Source: Streptacidiphilus melanogenes (GTDB taxonomy: Bacteria; Actinomycetota; Actinomycetes; Streptomycetales; Streptomycetaceae). From it: DNA of 61,937 nucleotides. The stretch is taken from NCBI RefSeq assembly GCF_000787835.1, contig NZ_BBPP01000002.1, forward strand, positions 116,908 through 178,844, written 5' to 3'. Shown here piece after piece: positions 45,920-53,631 of this stretch (positions within the stretch are counted from its first letter, which is position 1; every line of letters starts with the position of its first letter). The position numbers and the translations under genes were made by a program. The notes beneath the pieces are model-generated. The model was not told where the DNA came from and did not search any database. It saw only the letters and a program-made list of their open reading frames with translations.

Positions 45920-46669
45920 TTACCTTGCCGTGATCACGCTTTTCGACATGGAGGATTCCGTTTCGAAAAGTGTTGACCATGCATCAAAAAGATTGTTTCC
46001 CGCCACTCCGGAGGCGATCAGACGCTCCCTCCGGAGTGCGCTGCCGCCCGTCCAGCCCAGGAACCGGACCCCCGCGGCGTGCGCCGCCGCCGCGTCCGTC
46101 GGCGTGTCCCCGATGTACACGCAGCCACCGGTCTCGCCCTCCCCCACGCCCAGCCCGCGCAGCGCCTCGCGGATGCCGCCCGGATCCGGCTTCATCAGGG
46201 CGGGGTCACCGGGGCGGCCCACGACGTGCTTGGCGAGGTGTTCCGCGAGGCCCACCCGAGGCAGGTACTCCTCCACCGCCGCGCGCGCGTTGTTGCTGAC
46301 CACCCCGAGGCGCACCCCCGCCCCCGCCAGGGCGACCACCGCCGCCGCCGCACCGAGGGTCGGCTCTGCGCAGCGCGCCGCGGCGATCTCCTCCCTGGTC
46401 AGCGTCAGATCCACCAGCTCGACCAGGCGCCCTCGCTCGCCCGCCCGGACGCCGCGCTCGGCCAGCGCCCGCGGGAGGCGCGCGAGCAGCCCGTGCGGGT
46501 CCTCCGCGCCGGGCAGCACGACGCCCTCACGTCGCAGCACGGCGAGCAGCACCGCGGCCACCGCGGGCGCCGGTCTGCGCGCGAAGAGTCCGCACAGCGG
46601 TCCGTCGAAGTCGAGCAGGACGACGGCCCGGTCACCACCGGGCCGCGAGCTCGACAGGGGGCCGGGCAT
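45920..46669 (-). CDS. HAD-superfamily hydrolase
   Basis: The 249-residue phosphatase-like protein has HAD motif I VVLLDFDGPLCG, a helical cap, motif II GVVSNNAR, the motif III lysine in ALMKPDP and motif IV YIGDTPTDAAAAHAAG. The subgroup resembles phosphoglycolate-phosphatase-like enzymes, and the substrate is unknown. ATG at 46669 lies 9 nt after the stop of the GntR gene, so the two form an operon in which the regulator comes first. The tail SSMSKSVITAR is unusually Ser/Lys-rich and less GC-biased than the rest. Confidence 0.85.
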   Translation of the reverse strand: MPGPLSSSRPGGDRAVVLLDFDGPLCGLFARRPAPAVAAVLLAVLRREGVVLPGAEDPHGLLARLPRALAERGVRAGERGRLVELVDLTLTREEIAAARCAEPTLGAAAAVVALAGAGVRLGVVSNNARAAVEEYLPRVGLAEHLAKHVVGRPGDPALMKPDPGGIREALRGLGVGEGETGGCVYIGDTPTDAAAAHAAGVRFLGWTGGSALRRERLIASGVAGNNLFDAWSTLFETESSMSKSVITAR

Positions 46670-46678
46670 GAAGGCGCG

Positions 46679-47548
46679 TCACTCCAGTTCACTGTCGTAC
46701 GGACTGCCACTCGTCCACCAGGACTCGAAGAACTGCCGCGCGGTGTCGACGTACACGCTGTCCACGTGGTTCGGCAGGGCGTGCCGGGACCGGAGGAACA
46801 GCCGACTGCTGAGCCCGGCGAGGTCCGCGAGGCGGACCCGGTGCCCGTCGCCCACGTCGACCTGCCGCTCTCGCAGCTCGTACCAGCCCTCGAGCGCCTC
46901 GTCGTCGTTCAGCAGGTACAACTTGGACATCGGCGGAAAGGGCACGGTGCGGATCTCCACCTGCGGCCTGGTGTCCAGGAGCTGGAAGGTCTGCAACGAC
47001 TCCGCGGCCAGGCGCAGCGCGGCGACCTGGGCGTGGGCGATCTGGCGCAGCCTGGTCAGCGGGAGCAGGTCGTCCGGTTCGTCGAGATCCCGCGGGAAAG
47101 TGGGCAGAGCGCGGAAGTCGCAGAAGAGGAGGCGGATCCGGAACTCGCTGAGCCGGTCCCGGCGCGCCCGCAGGCGGATCAGCAGCGGCGTCACCGCCGT
47201 CACGAAGGACTCCGCGGTGACGCAGAGCGCGTCGACCCGGAACCTGCCCGTGGCCAGTGTCCGGGCCAGGTGCCGTGCCAGCACCTCGATGGCGCCCTCC
47301 TCGACCGAGGGGCCGTCTCCCGCCTGGTCGGCGGGCCTCGGGTGTTCCCCGGTGAGCACCGCGCGTCGCCCCGGATGGGTGCGGATCAGCTCGTCGCGCG
47401 CCAGGGCCGCGAGGGCCTTCTGCACGGTGACGCGCGAAACCCCCAGCTCGCCCGCCAGTTGCTCGGCCGACGGAAGCGACTCGCCCGCCCGCCACTCGCC
47501 GGCCTCGATCCGCTGCTGGAGCAGCTCCTTGACACCCTTCGATGCCAT
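46679..47548 (-). CDS. GntR family transcriptional regulator
   Basis: The 289-residue regulator has an N-terminal GntR winged helix (VKELLQQRIEAGEWRAGESL, SAEQLAGELGVSRVTVQKAL, ALARDELIRTHPGRRAVL). Its long C-terminal domain contains PQVEIRTVPFPPMSKLYLLN and is not a standard UTRA or FCD domain. ATG at 47548 has GGGGGTGG 6 nt upstream. It is co-transcribed with the HAD hydrolase and divergent from a small membrane protein. CAGA-TTG-TCTG (47610-47620) between them is a candidate operator. Confidence 0.82.
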   Translation of the reverse strand: MASKGVKELLQQRIEAGEWRAGESLPSAEQLAGELGVSRVTVQKALAALARDELIRTHPGRRAVLTGEHPRPADQAGDGPSVEEGAIEVLARHLARTLATGRFRVDALCVTAESFVTAVTPLLIRLRARRDRLSEFRIRLLFCDFRALPTFPRDLDEPDDLLPLTRLRQIAHAQVAALRLAAESLQTFQLLDTRPQVEIRTVPFPPMSKLYLLNDDEALEGWYELRERQVDVGDGHRVRLADLAGLSSRLFLRSRHALPNHVDSVYVDTARQFFESWWTSGSPYDSELE

Positions 47549-47609
47549 CGACAACCACCCCCGAGGAGGAGCCTACTCCCGTTGCCACAAACGGAACCTG
47601 TTAAGTCGT

Positions 47610-47662
47610 CAGATTGTCTGGTTACCCAACGGGCCTACTTGGAAATCCTGTTGAACAACAGG
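47610..47662. promoter_or_regulatory. palindromes in the gntR / small membrane protein intergenic region
   Basis: CAGA-TTG-TCTG (47610-47620) and CCTGTTG-AA-CAACAGG (47647-47662) are exact palindromes. The second ends inside the GGGGAGG ribosome site of the rightward gene, so it may control translation or bind a repressor. Confidence 0.45.
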
Positions 47663-47674
47663 GGAGGTGTACCT

Positions 47675-47887
47675 ATGGAGGTCCGAGGCAAGCTGTTCGA
47701 CTGGCTCCTGGAGCTGCTCTTCCGCGACGCGGGCGTGAACACCACGGTGATCGTGGTCGGCCTGCTCGCGCTGCTCTATCCGCGCGAGCGCCGTTCGGCG
47801 CTCGACGCGATCCTGGCCATCGGCCTGGTGATGTTCTTCGGCGGCCACCTGATGCTCCGCATCACGGTGCCCGGTCAGACCGCCTGA
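47675..47887 (+). CDS. small membrane protein, 70 aa
   Basis: The product has two hydrophobic helices (NTTVIVVGLLALLYP and LDAILAIGLVMFFGGHLML) joined by a basic turn PRERRSA. No family is recognised. The start is supported by GGGGAGG 8 nt upstream, partly sequestered in an inverted repeat. The 3' end overlaps the convergent P450 gene by 13 bp. A role tied to the divergent GntR regulator is possible but unproven. Confidence 0.65.
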   Translation: MEVRGKLFDWLLELLFRDAGVNTTVIVVGLLALLYPRERRSALDAILAIGLVMFFGGHLMLRITVPGQTA

Positions 47888-49137
47888 CCGGTCCGCTCCG
47901 CCGGTGCGGGTGTGAACTCCACCGGCAGCTGTCTGAGCCCTCGCATGATGAGGCCGCCGCGCCAGCGCAGTTCGGCTGGGTCGGCGGCCAACGTGATGTC
48001 CGGGACCCGGCGCAGCAGGGCCGAGAGCGCGTACTGGGCCTCGAGGCGGGCGAGCGGGGCGCCGATGCAGTAGTGGATGCCGAGACCGAAGGCGATGTGC
48101 GGATTGTCGCGGCGGGTCAGGTCGAGGGTGTCCGGGGCGGGGAAGCGGGAGGGGTCCCGGTCGGCGGCGGCGAGGACGACGAGGACCGGGTCGCCGGGGG
48201 CGATGTCCTGACCGCCGATGGTCAGCGGCTCGGTGGCGAAGCGCCAGGTGGCGATCTCGACCGGGCCGTCGAAGCGCAGCAGCTCCTCGACAGCGGACTC
48301 CAGCGGCGCGGTCTCGCCGAGGGCCAGGGACGCCTGCAGCGCCGCCCGCTGCTCGGGGTGGGTGAGCAGCGCGAACATGCCGTTGCCGATGAGGTTGACG
48401 GTGGTCTCGAAGCCGGCGAAGAGCAGGATGAAGGCCATCGCCGCGGCCTCGTTCTCGGTCAGGTGCTCGCCGTGGTCACTGGCCCGGATCAGGCCGGAGA
48501 TCAGGTCCTCGCCGAGGTCGGCGCGCTTGCGGTGGATCAGCTCGGCGAGGTAGCCGCGCATCTTCTTCACCGCGCGGCCGACGCCGCCGCGCGGCGACTG
48601 CCCGTGGTGGATCATCATGCCCGCCCAGTCGCGGAAGTCGTCCTGGTCCTCGGGCGGCACACCCAGCAGGTCGCAGATCGCGTAGATCGGCAGCGGGAAG
48701 GCGAACTCGTGGATCAGGTCGGCGGTGCCGCGCTGCGCGAAGCCGTCGATCAGCCTGTCTGTGATCTCCCGCACACGCGGCTCGAACTCGGCGACCCGGC
48801 GCGGTGTGAACGCCTTCGACACCAGGCGGCGCAGCCGCGTGTGGTCCGGCGGGTCGATGTTGAGCAGGTGCGTCATCAGGTCCGCGCTGCGCTCGCCCGG
48901 GATGCCGACGCGCCCGCTGCGGTGGGCCTGCAGGCTGTGCTTGGCCGGATTCTTGCTCAGCCGCGTGTCCGCCAGCGCCTGGCGCGCGTCCGTGTACCGG
49001 GTCACCAACCAGGCGTCGACACCGCTCGGCAGCGTCGTCCAGCGCACCGGCGCGTGTTCCCGCAGCCAGGCGTAGGCGGGGTAAGGATTCGCTGCGAAGT
49101 GATGCGTGAAAAGCGGAGGCGGGGAGACATCGTGCAC
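47875..49137 (-). CDS. cytochrome P450
   Basis: This is a 420-residue soluble monooxygenase of the class I actinobacterial type (CYP105/107-like, family not certain). The I-helix oxygen-binding motif LLFAGFETTVN, the ExxR motif VEELLRF and the heme loop FGLGIHYCIGAPLARLE with the thiolate Cys near residue 356 are all intact. No ferredoxin gene is adjacent. The GTG at 49137 follows TAACGT (49144-49149) by 6 nt, a leaderless arrangement. The substrate is unknown. SDR and hydrolase genes nearby could belong to the same oxidative pathway. Confidence 0.92.
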   Translation of the reverse strand: MHDVSPPPLFTHHFAANPYPAYAWLREHAPVRWTTLPSGVDAWLVTRYTDARQALADTRLSKNPAKHSLQAHRSGRVGIPGERSADLMTHLLNIDPPDHTRLRRLVSKAFTPRRVAEFEPRVREITDRLIDGFAQRGTADLIHEFAFPLPIYAICDLLGVPPEDQDDFRDWAGMMIHHGQSPRGGVGRAVKKMRGYLAELIHRKRADLGEDLISGLIRASDHGEHLTENEAAAMAFILLFAGFETTVNLIGNGMFALLTHPEQRAALQASLALGETAPLESAVEELLRFDGPVEIATWRFATEPLTIGGQDIAPGDPVLVVLAAADRDPSRFPAPDTLDLTRRDNPHIAFGLGIHYCIGAPLARLEAQYALSALLRRVPDITLAADPAELRWRGGLIMRGLRQLPVEFTPAPAERTGQAV

Positions 49138-49282
49138 GCCCCGACGTTAACCGTTCGGCAAGGTGGGCAGAGACACACTGTCGAACCCACGGGTAGTGAG
49201 CTTACGATCGCCCGCAGCGATCGGACCGTGCGGGGGTCCGGTACGTGACGCGCGACGAGGCGCGGGAAAAGGGGTTCGGGGC

Positions 49283-50077
49283 ATGGAGCTGAAGGGCGCT
49301 GTCGTCGTCATCACGGGCGCGGCCGGCGGCATCGGCGCGGCGCTGGCGCGGCGGTTCGCCGCGGAGGGCGCGCGCGGCCTGCTGCTCGCGGATCTCGACG
49401 GCGGCAAGGTCGAGGACCTGGCCGAGGAGCTGGACCGGGCCGGCTGCCACACGGTCGGGGTGGCCAGCGACGTCTCGCGCGAGAGCGACGTCCGCGCGCT
49501 CGTCGACACCGCCGAGAAGCACCTCGGCCCCGTCGACCTGTTCTGCAGCAACGCCGGCATCGGCAGCGGCGCGGGCATCGAGGCCCCCGACGCGGTCTGG
49601 CAGGCCAACTGGGACATCAACGTGATGGCCCACGTCTACGCTGCGCGCGCCGTGCTGCCCGGGATGCTGAAGCGGGGCCACGGCTACCTGCTGAACACCG
49701 CCAGCGCGGCAGGCCTGCTGCAGATGCCCGGCGACGCGGCCTACACGGCCACCAAGCACGCCGCGGTCGCCTTCGCCGAGTGGCTGGCCGTCACCTACGG
49801 CTCCCAGGGCATCCGCGTCAGCGCGCTGTGCCCGCAGGGCGTCCACAGCGCGATGACCGCGCGCGACGACGTCCGCGCGGTCCTGACGGCTTTCGGCAAG
49901 CTGATCGAGCCCGAGGACGTGGCGGACGCGGTGGTCCGCGGCCTGGCCGACGAGCGCTTCCTGATCCTCCCGCACGAGGAGGTCGCGACCTACGAGCGGC
50001 ACCGCACCGCGGACCGCGACGCGTGGCTGACGGGCATGCGCAAGACCGTCGCCACGCTCCCGCAGCTGGGCGCCTGA
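49283..50077 (+). CDS. SDR-family oxidoreductase
   Basis: The 264-residue short-chain dehydrogenase has the cofactor motif VVITGAAGGIGAAL, the CSNAGIG motif (NAG), the catalytic Ser in LLNTASAAGLL and YTATKHA (Tyr and Lys near residues 153 and 157). An Asp at the end of strand 2 (LLADLDG) suggests NAD(H) preference, which is an inference. ATG at 49283 has an AAGGGG ribosome site. The gene is divergent from the P450 gene with 145 bp between. Confidence 0.9.
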   Translation: MELKGAVVVITGAAGGIGAALARRFAAEGARGLLLADLDGGKVEDLAEELDRAGCHTVGVASDVSRESDVRALVDTAEKHLGPVDLFCSNAGIGSGAGIEAPDAVWQANWDINVMAHVYAARAVLPGMLKRGHGYLLNTASAAGLLQMPGDAAYTATKHAAVAFAEWLAVTYGSQGIRVSALCPQGVHSAMTARDDVRAVLTAFGKLIEPEDVADAVVRGLADERFLILPHEEVATYERHRTADRDAWLTGMRKTVATLPQLGA

Positions 50078-50085
50078 GCCCGGAC

Positions 50086-50160
50086 GGCCTCGCGGCGGCC
50101 TCGCGGCGGCCTCGCCGTCGTTCACCGCCGTCGTTGGCCGCCGTTGTTCGCCGCCATCAT
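50086..50160. repeat. short imperfect tandem repeats
   Basis: Three copies of GGCCTCGCGGC-type units are followed by GCCGTCGTT/GCCGTTGTT units just after the SDR stop. They look like slippage-derived sequence in the 187-bp gap before the hydrolase gene, which otherwise shows only a TACGGT box near 50210. Confidence 0.5.
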
Positions 50161-50264
50161 CCGAGTGGTGACGGCGATGTAGGACGGCGGTTGTCCTGCT
50201 TCGCCCCTACGGTCGAAGGTGCGCCGGCGCGGATGGCGCCGGGCGGGCGAGGAGGCCGTCGACC

Positions 50265-50993
50265 ATGAGCGCGTTCGTACTTGTTCCCGGTTTCTGGTTG
50301 GGCGCCTGGGCCTGGGACACGGTGGCGGAGCCGCTGCGCGCGGCCGGGCACACCGTCCGTCCGGTGACGCTGACCGGGCTGGCGGAACGCGCCGCGGAGG
50401 GCGGCCCGCAGGTGGATCTGGAGACCCATGTCGCGGACCTCACCCGCCTGGTGACCGAGGAGGACCTGCGCGAGGTGGTACTGGTCGCCCACAGCGGCGG
50501 CATGGGCGCGGTGACCGGCGCCGCCGACCGGGTGCCGGAGCGGGTCCGCCGGGTGGTCTACCTGGACAGCGGCCCGCTGCCGAACGGCGCCACGCTGGCC
50601 GAGCTGAACCCCGGGGCGGTGCGGCAACCGGTGGTGGACGGCTGGCGGCTGCCCATGCCGACGTTCGAGGAGTTGGCGGAGGCCGGCGCGAGCCTGGCCG
50701 GACTGGGCCCGGCAGAGCGGGCACACATGCGCGAGCGCGCCACCGACCAGCCGGCCGGCACACTGCACCAGCCGCTGCGGCTCACCGGGGCGGCCGACCG
50801 GCTGCCGAAGACGCTGGTCTCCTGCTCGTTCCCGCTCGACCAGGTCCGCACGCTCATCGCCGCCGGGCACCCATGGTTCGCCTCGCTGGGCGGGCCGGAA
50901 TGGGACCTGCTGGAGCTGCCCACGGGTCACTGGCCGATGTTCTCGCGCCCCGACGCGACAGCACGCGTGCTGGCGGAGGTCGCCGCCGGCTGA
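50265..50993 (+). CDS. alpha/beta-hydrolase
   Basis: The 242-residue esterase-type protein opens with the oxyanion strand FVLVPGFWLGAWAWD. The nucleophile elbow is VAHSGGMGAV (Ser near residue 76), an Asp lies in SFPLDQVRT, and the catalytic His is in LPTGHWPMFSRP. The short HWPMFS end is typical of the salicylate-esterase/hydroxynitrile-lyase-like branch. No substrate is assigned. It may work with the P450 and SDR upstream. Confidence 0.88.
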   Translation: MSAFVLVPGFWLGAWAWDTVAEPLRAAGHTVRPVTLTGLAERAAEGGPQVDLETHVADLTRLVTEEDLREVVLVAHSGGMGAVTGAADRVPERVRRVVYLDSGPLPNGATLAELNPGAVRQPVVDGWRLPMPTFEELAEAGASLAGLGPAERAHMRERATDQPAGTLHQPLRLTGAADRLPKTLVSCSFPLDQVRTLIAAGHPWFASLGGPEWDLLELPTGHWPMFSRPDATARVLAEVAAG

Positions 50994-51004
50994 GGGACGG
51001 CGGT

Positions 51005-51690
51005 TCAGCCGGTCGGTGTGACCAGGCGGAGCGGGATCCCGCTGCAGGGGTGGACCACGGAGCCGTCAAGGTCGCGGACGAGATCCCCGGCCAGACGGGC
51101 GGCCGTCGTGGAGGCGACGACGCGCCCGCGCGGGTTCACGAGGAAGGCCGGGCGTCCGAGGGCCCGCAGCGCCGGGACGGCGACCGCGTCGAAGTGGCGG
51201 AGGTAGACGTCCGCCGCCACGACGCCGGCGAAGGCGCCGTCGGGGCCGTGAACCGGCGCGGCGAGGGTCAGGCTGTACTCGTCGGTGCACAGGTAGTCCA
51301 CGTAGGGACCGGAGATCGCGCGGCGGCCGGAGTCCCGCGGAAGCGCGTACCAGTCCCAGTGGGTGTAGTCGCTGTAGGCGGAGGTCGCCGGGTCGAGGTC
51401 CAACAGCAGGGGCTGGACCCGGCCGTCCGGGCGCAGTTGCCACCATTCCAGCCAGGCCGGCACATCCGTCAGCAGACCGGGGGCGGCGACGAAGCCCACG
51501 CCCACGACGAGTCCGCCCAGCTCCGCGCGGAAGCCGGGGGCGAGACGGGCCAGGTCCGCGGTCGCGGGCGAAGGGGTCTCGCGCAGCAGGGCGGTGACGG
51601 AGCGGCGCGCCCGCTCGACGGCCGCGAAGACGGACTCCAGCAGCCCGCCGACGGCCTCGGCGACCTCTAGTGCCTGTTCGGCCTGTCCCG
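51005..51690 (-). pseudogene. Cache-domain protein, 5'-truncated
   Basis: The frame encodes a clear Cache (PDC-like) sensor domain: WLEWWQLRPDGR, TSAYSDYTHWDWYALPRD, GRRAISGPYVDYLCTDEYSL and PRGRVVAST. Coding character continues upstream past the first usable GTG (51505) through EQALEVAEAVGGLLESVF, but no start codon exists before the in-frame stop at 51725. The N-terminus and promoter are missing. A 166-residue product from 51505 is possible but would lack part of the conserved protein. The break coincides with the remnant of a permease gene on the opposite strand. Confidence 0.7.
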
Positions 51691-51694
51691 CGGT

Positions 51695-51839
51695 TCCGAC
51701 TGCGCTGCCCGCGCTCGGCGTGGTCTACCTGGTGGTGCTCCGCCCCAAGGAGCGGATCTCCGCGGAGGACCGCGCCGAGGCGGCCGAGGAGGCACCGACG
51801 CCCGCGCTCAGCTCCGACTCGGCGCTCAGCTCGGACTGA
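51695..51839 (+). pseudogene. 3' remnant of an amino-acid permease gene
   Basis: The rightward frame reads LPALGVVYLVVLRPKERIS followed by an acidic tail (EDRAEAAEEAPTPALSS). That is the last membrane helix and cytoplasmic end typical of APC-family amino-acid/ethanolamine permeases. Everything upstream in this frame is antisense to the truncated Cache gene, so only about 48 residues remain. The end overlaps the convergent oxidoreductase gene by 14 bp. Confidence 0.6.
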
Positions 51840-52827
51840 CCGCCTTCACCGCCGCGGCCAGGGCGCGTGGGCCCTGGTCCGGCGTGGGCAGCAACGCCGG
51901 GACGGGCACCGTCACGCCGTTCTCGACATAGGCGGTGATCCGCTCCCGGCAGCGCTCCGGCGAGCCGTGCACGATCAGCGCGTCCACGACCTCGTCGGGC
52001 ACCGAGGCGGCGGCGGTCTTCCGGTCACCCGCCGCCCAGTTCTTCCAGAGCGGCTCCAACACGTCCCCGCGCCCGAGCCAGCGGTGGAACTCCGCGTAGG
52101 CGGGGACGGTCAGATAGGCGGCGATCAGCCGGCGGCCGAGTGTGCGGGCGTAGTCCACGTCCTCGGTCGGGCAGACGAAGATCCGGGCCACGACCTCCTT
52201 GCCGTGGTCCGGCCCGGCCTCCGCGTCGAAGACGGCACGCGCCGTCCGCACGTCCTCCGGTGCCAGCCAGTTGAGGATCGTCCCGTCCGCCTCGCGGGCG
52301 GCGAGCTTCAGCATCCCCGGCCGCAGCGCGGCCAGCAGCACCGGCGGGGTGTGCGCCGGTACACGGTCCAACCGGAACCTGCGCACCGAGAACGTCGTGA
52401 ACTCCTCCGACACCGGCTGCCCCGTGAACGCGGCCCGCAGGAACCGCAGCACGTCGCGGCTGCGCCGGAACGGCTCATCGAACGGGATGGCGTTCCAGTC
52501 GTGGACGATGACCGGCGAGGACGCCCCGATACCCAGCTGGAACCGTCCCGGCGCCGCCTCGGCCAGCGCGGCGGCCTGCATCGCCAGCAACGCCGGGCCG
52601 CGCGTGTGCACCGGCACGATCGCGGTCCCGAGACGCAACTGCGGCGCCCAGACGGAGGCCAGGGCCAGCGGGGTGAACGCGTCCGCGCCGGCCGTCTCCA
52701 TCGACCACAGGTCGGTGAAGCCGAGATCCGGCAGCGACTCCACGAGCGCGCGCTGGGCTGCCAGCGGAATGCCGTCGAGGGGGAAGGTGAGGCCCCAGCG
52801 GGCGGGGGCGGTGGGGGTGGGCGTCAT
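51826..52827 (-). CDS. LLM-class F420-dependent oxidoreductase
   Basis: This is a 333-residue luciferase-like (beta/alpha)8 protein. Family markers are WGLTFPLDGI, LPDLGFTDLWSME, RLGTAIVPVHTRGPALLAMQ, RFQLGIGASSPVIVHDWN and a C-terminal GSPERCRERITAYVENGV. In actinobacteria this class normally uses F420 rather than FMN. F420 use is inferred from family membership. The start ATG at 52827 lacks a strong ribosome site. The 3' end touches the permease remnant. Confidence 0.88.
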   Translation of the reverse strand: MTPTPTAPARWGLTFPLDGIPLAAQRALVESLPDLGFTDLWSMETAGADAFTPLALASVWAPQLRLGTAIVPVHTRGPALLAMQAAALAEAAPGRFQLGIGASSPVIVHDWNAIPFDEPFRRSRDVLRFLRAAFTGQPVSEEFTTFSVRRFRLDRVPAHTPPVLLAALRPGMLKLAAREADGTILNWLAPEDVRTARAVFDAEAGPDHGKEVVARIFVCPTEDVDYARTLGRRLIAAYLTVPAYAEFHRWLGRGDVLEPLWKNWAAGDRKTAAASVPDEVVDALIVHGSPERCRERITAYVENGVTVPVPALLPTPDQGPRALAAAVKAVSPS

Positions 52828-52879
52828 GGGCCGATGCCACCATGCCGCCGACCCACGGACAAGAGGGGGAGGGTGTGAC

Positions 52880-52907
52880 GAACCCCCGTTCGGGGGAACG
52901 GGGGTTC
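52880..52907 (-). terminator. hairpin after nfi
   Basis: GAACCCCCGTT (52880-52890) pairs exactly with AACGGGGGTTC (52897-52907) around a 6-nt loop, 23 nt beyond the nfi stop. It would end the mazG-nfi transcript. Confidence 0.7.
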
Positions 52908-52929
52908 GGGCGTCTGGGGGTTCAGGGGT

Positions 52930-53631
52930 TCACACCGTCGGCCGGCCGACCGTCGCCACCGCATCCCGGCAGAGGCGGTCGGCCAGGCGGGTCGTCTCCG
53001 GGAGGCGGAAGCGGGGCGCGGCGTCCAGCACCACGCGCGTCGCGTCGTCCAGGTCGACGAGGTGGCCGACCGAGACCGTCACCGGCTTGACGCCGGACTG
53101 CGTACGCAGCACCCGGGCGACGACCTCGCCCCGGTCGCGGACGTCGGACGTCGCACCCCGCTCCGCGCGCGGCTCGGTCCACTCCCCCAGCAGCGGCGTC
53201 TTCGCGACGCCGAGCGTCGGCACGCCCGTGAGCACGCCGAGGTGGCAGGCGAGGCCGAAGCGACGCGGGTGAGCGAAACCCTGGCCGTCGCAGAGCAGCA
53301 CGTCGGGGACGGTGGTGAGCCGCTCCAGCGCGCGGATCAGCACCGGGAGCTCGCGGAACGCGAAGAGCCCGGGCACGTAAGGGAATCCCGCCGTGCCGAC
53401 GGCCGTGGCCCGCTCGACCGGTTCCAGCGTCGCTGCGTCCAGCACCACGACGGCCGCCGCGACCCGGTCGTCCGCCGCACCGTGTGCGCCCACGTACGCC
53501 ACGTCGAGCCCGGCGATCAGGCGCGGCGGGCGCGGCAGCGGGACGGCGCGGACCAGCGGGCGCAGCTCCGCCTGCACGGCGAGCGCCTCGGCCTCCGTCG
53601 CGGGCCACGGGTGCTCGCGCTGAAGCCGCAT
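52930..53631 (-). CDS. nfi: endonuclease V (deoxyinosine 3'-endonuclease)
   Basis: The 233-residue repair nuclease cuts the second phosphodiester 3' of deoxyinosine. Motifs match the family: IAGLDVAYVG (metal Asp near residue 43), the YVPGLFAFRELP strand that inserts at the lesion, LLCDGQGFAHPRRFGLACHL and GVAKTPLLG with the catalytic Lys. The ATG overlaps the mazG stop by four bases (ATGA), so a nucleotide-pool sanitiser and a deaminated-base repair enzyme are co-expressed. Confidence 0.95.
   Translation of the reverse strand: MRLQREHPWPATEAEALAVQAELRPLVRAVPLPRPPRLIAGLDVAYVGAHGAADDRVAAAVVVLDAATLEPVERATAVGTAGFPYVPGLFAFRELPVLIRALERLTTVPDVLLCDGQGFAHPRRFGLACHLGVLTGVPTLGVAKTPLLGEWTEPRAERGATSDVRDRGEVVARVLRTQSGVKPVTVSVGHLVDLDDATRVVLDAAPRFRLPETTRLADRLCRDAVATVGRPTV

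Noticed and set aside
46079-47887. Long plus-strand frame over the HAD and GntR genes
   Set aside because: It is antisense to two recognisable genes. Only its last 70 codons (from 47675) form a plausible independent protein.
51505-51505. GTG at 51505 as the genuine start of an intact 166-residue Cache protein
   Set aside because: Clear family-like coding sequence continues at least 55 codons upstream without any start codon, which fits truncation better than a short intact gene.
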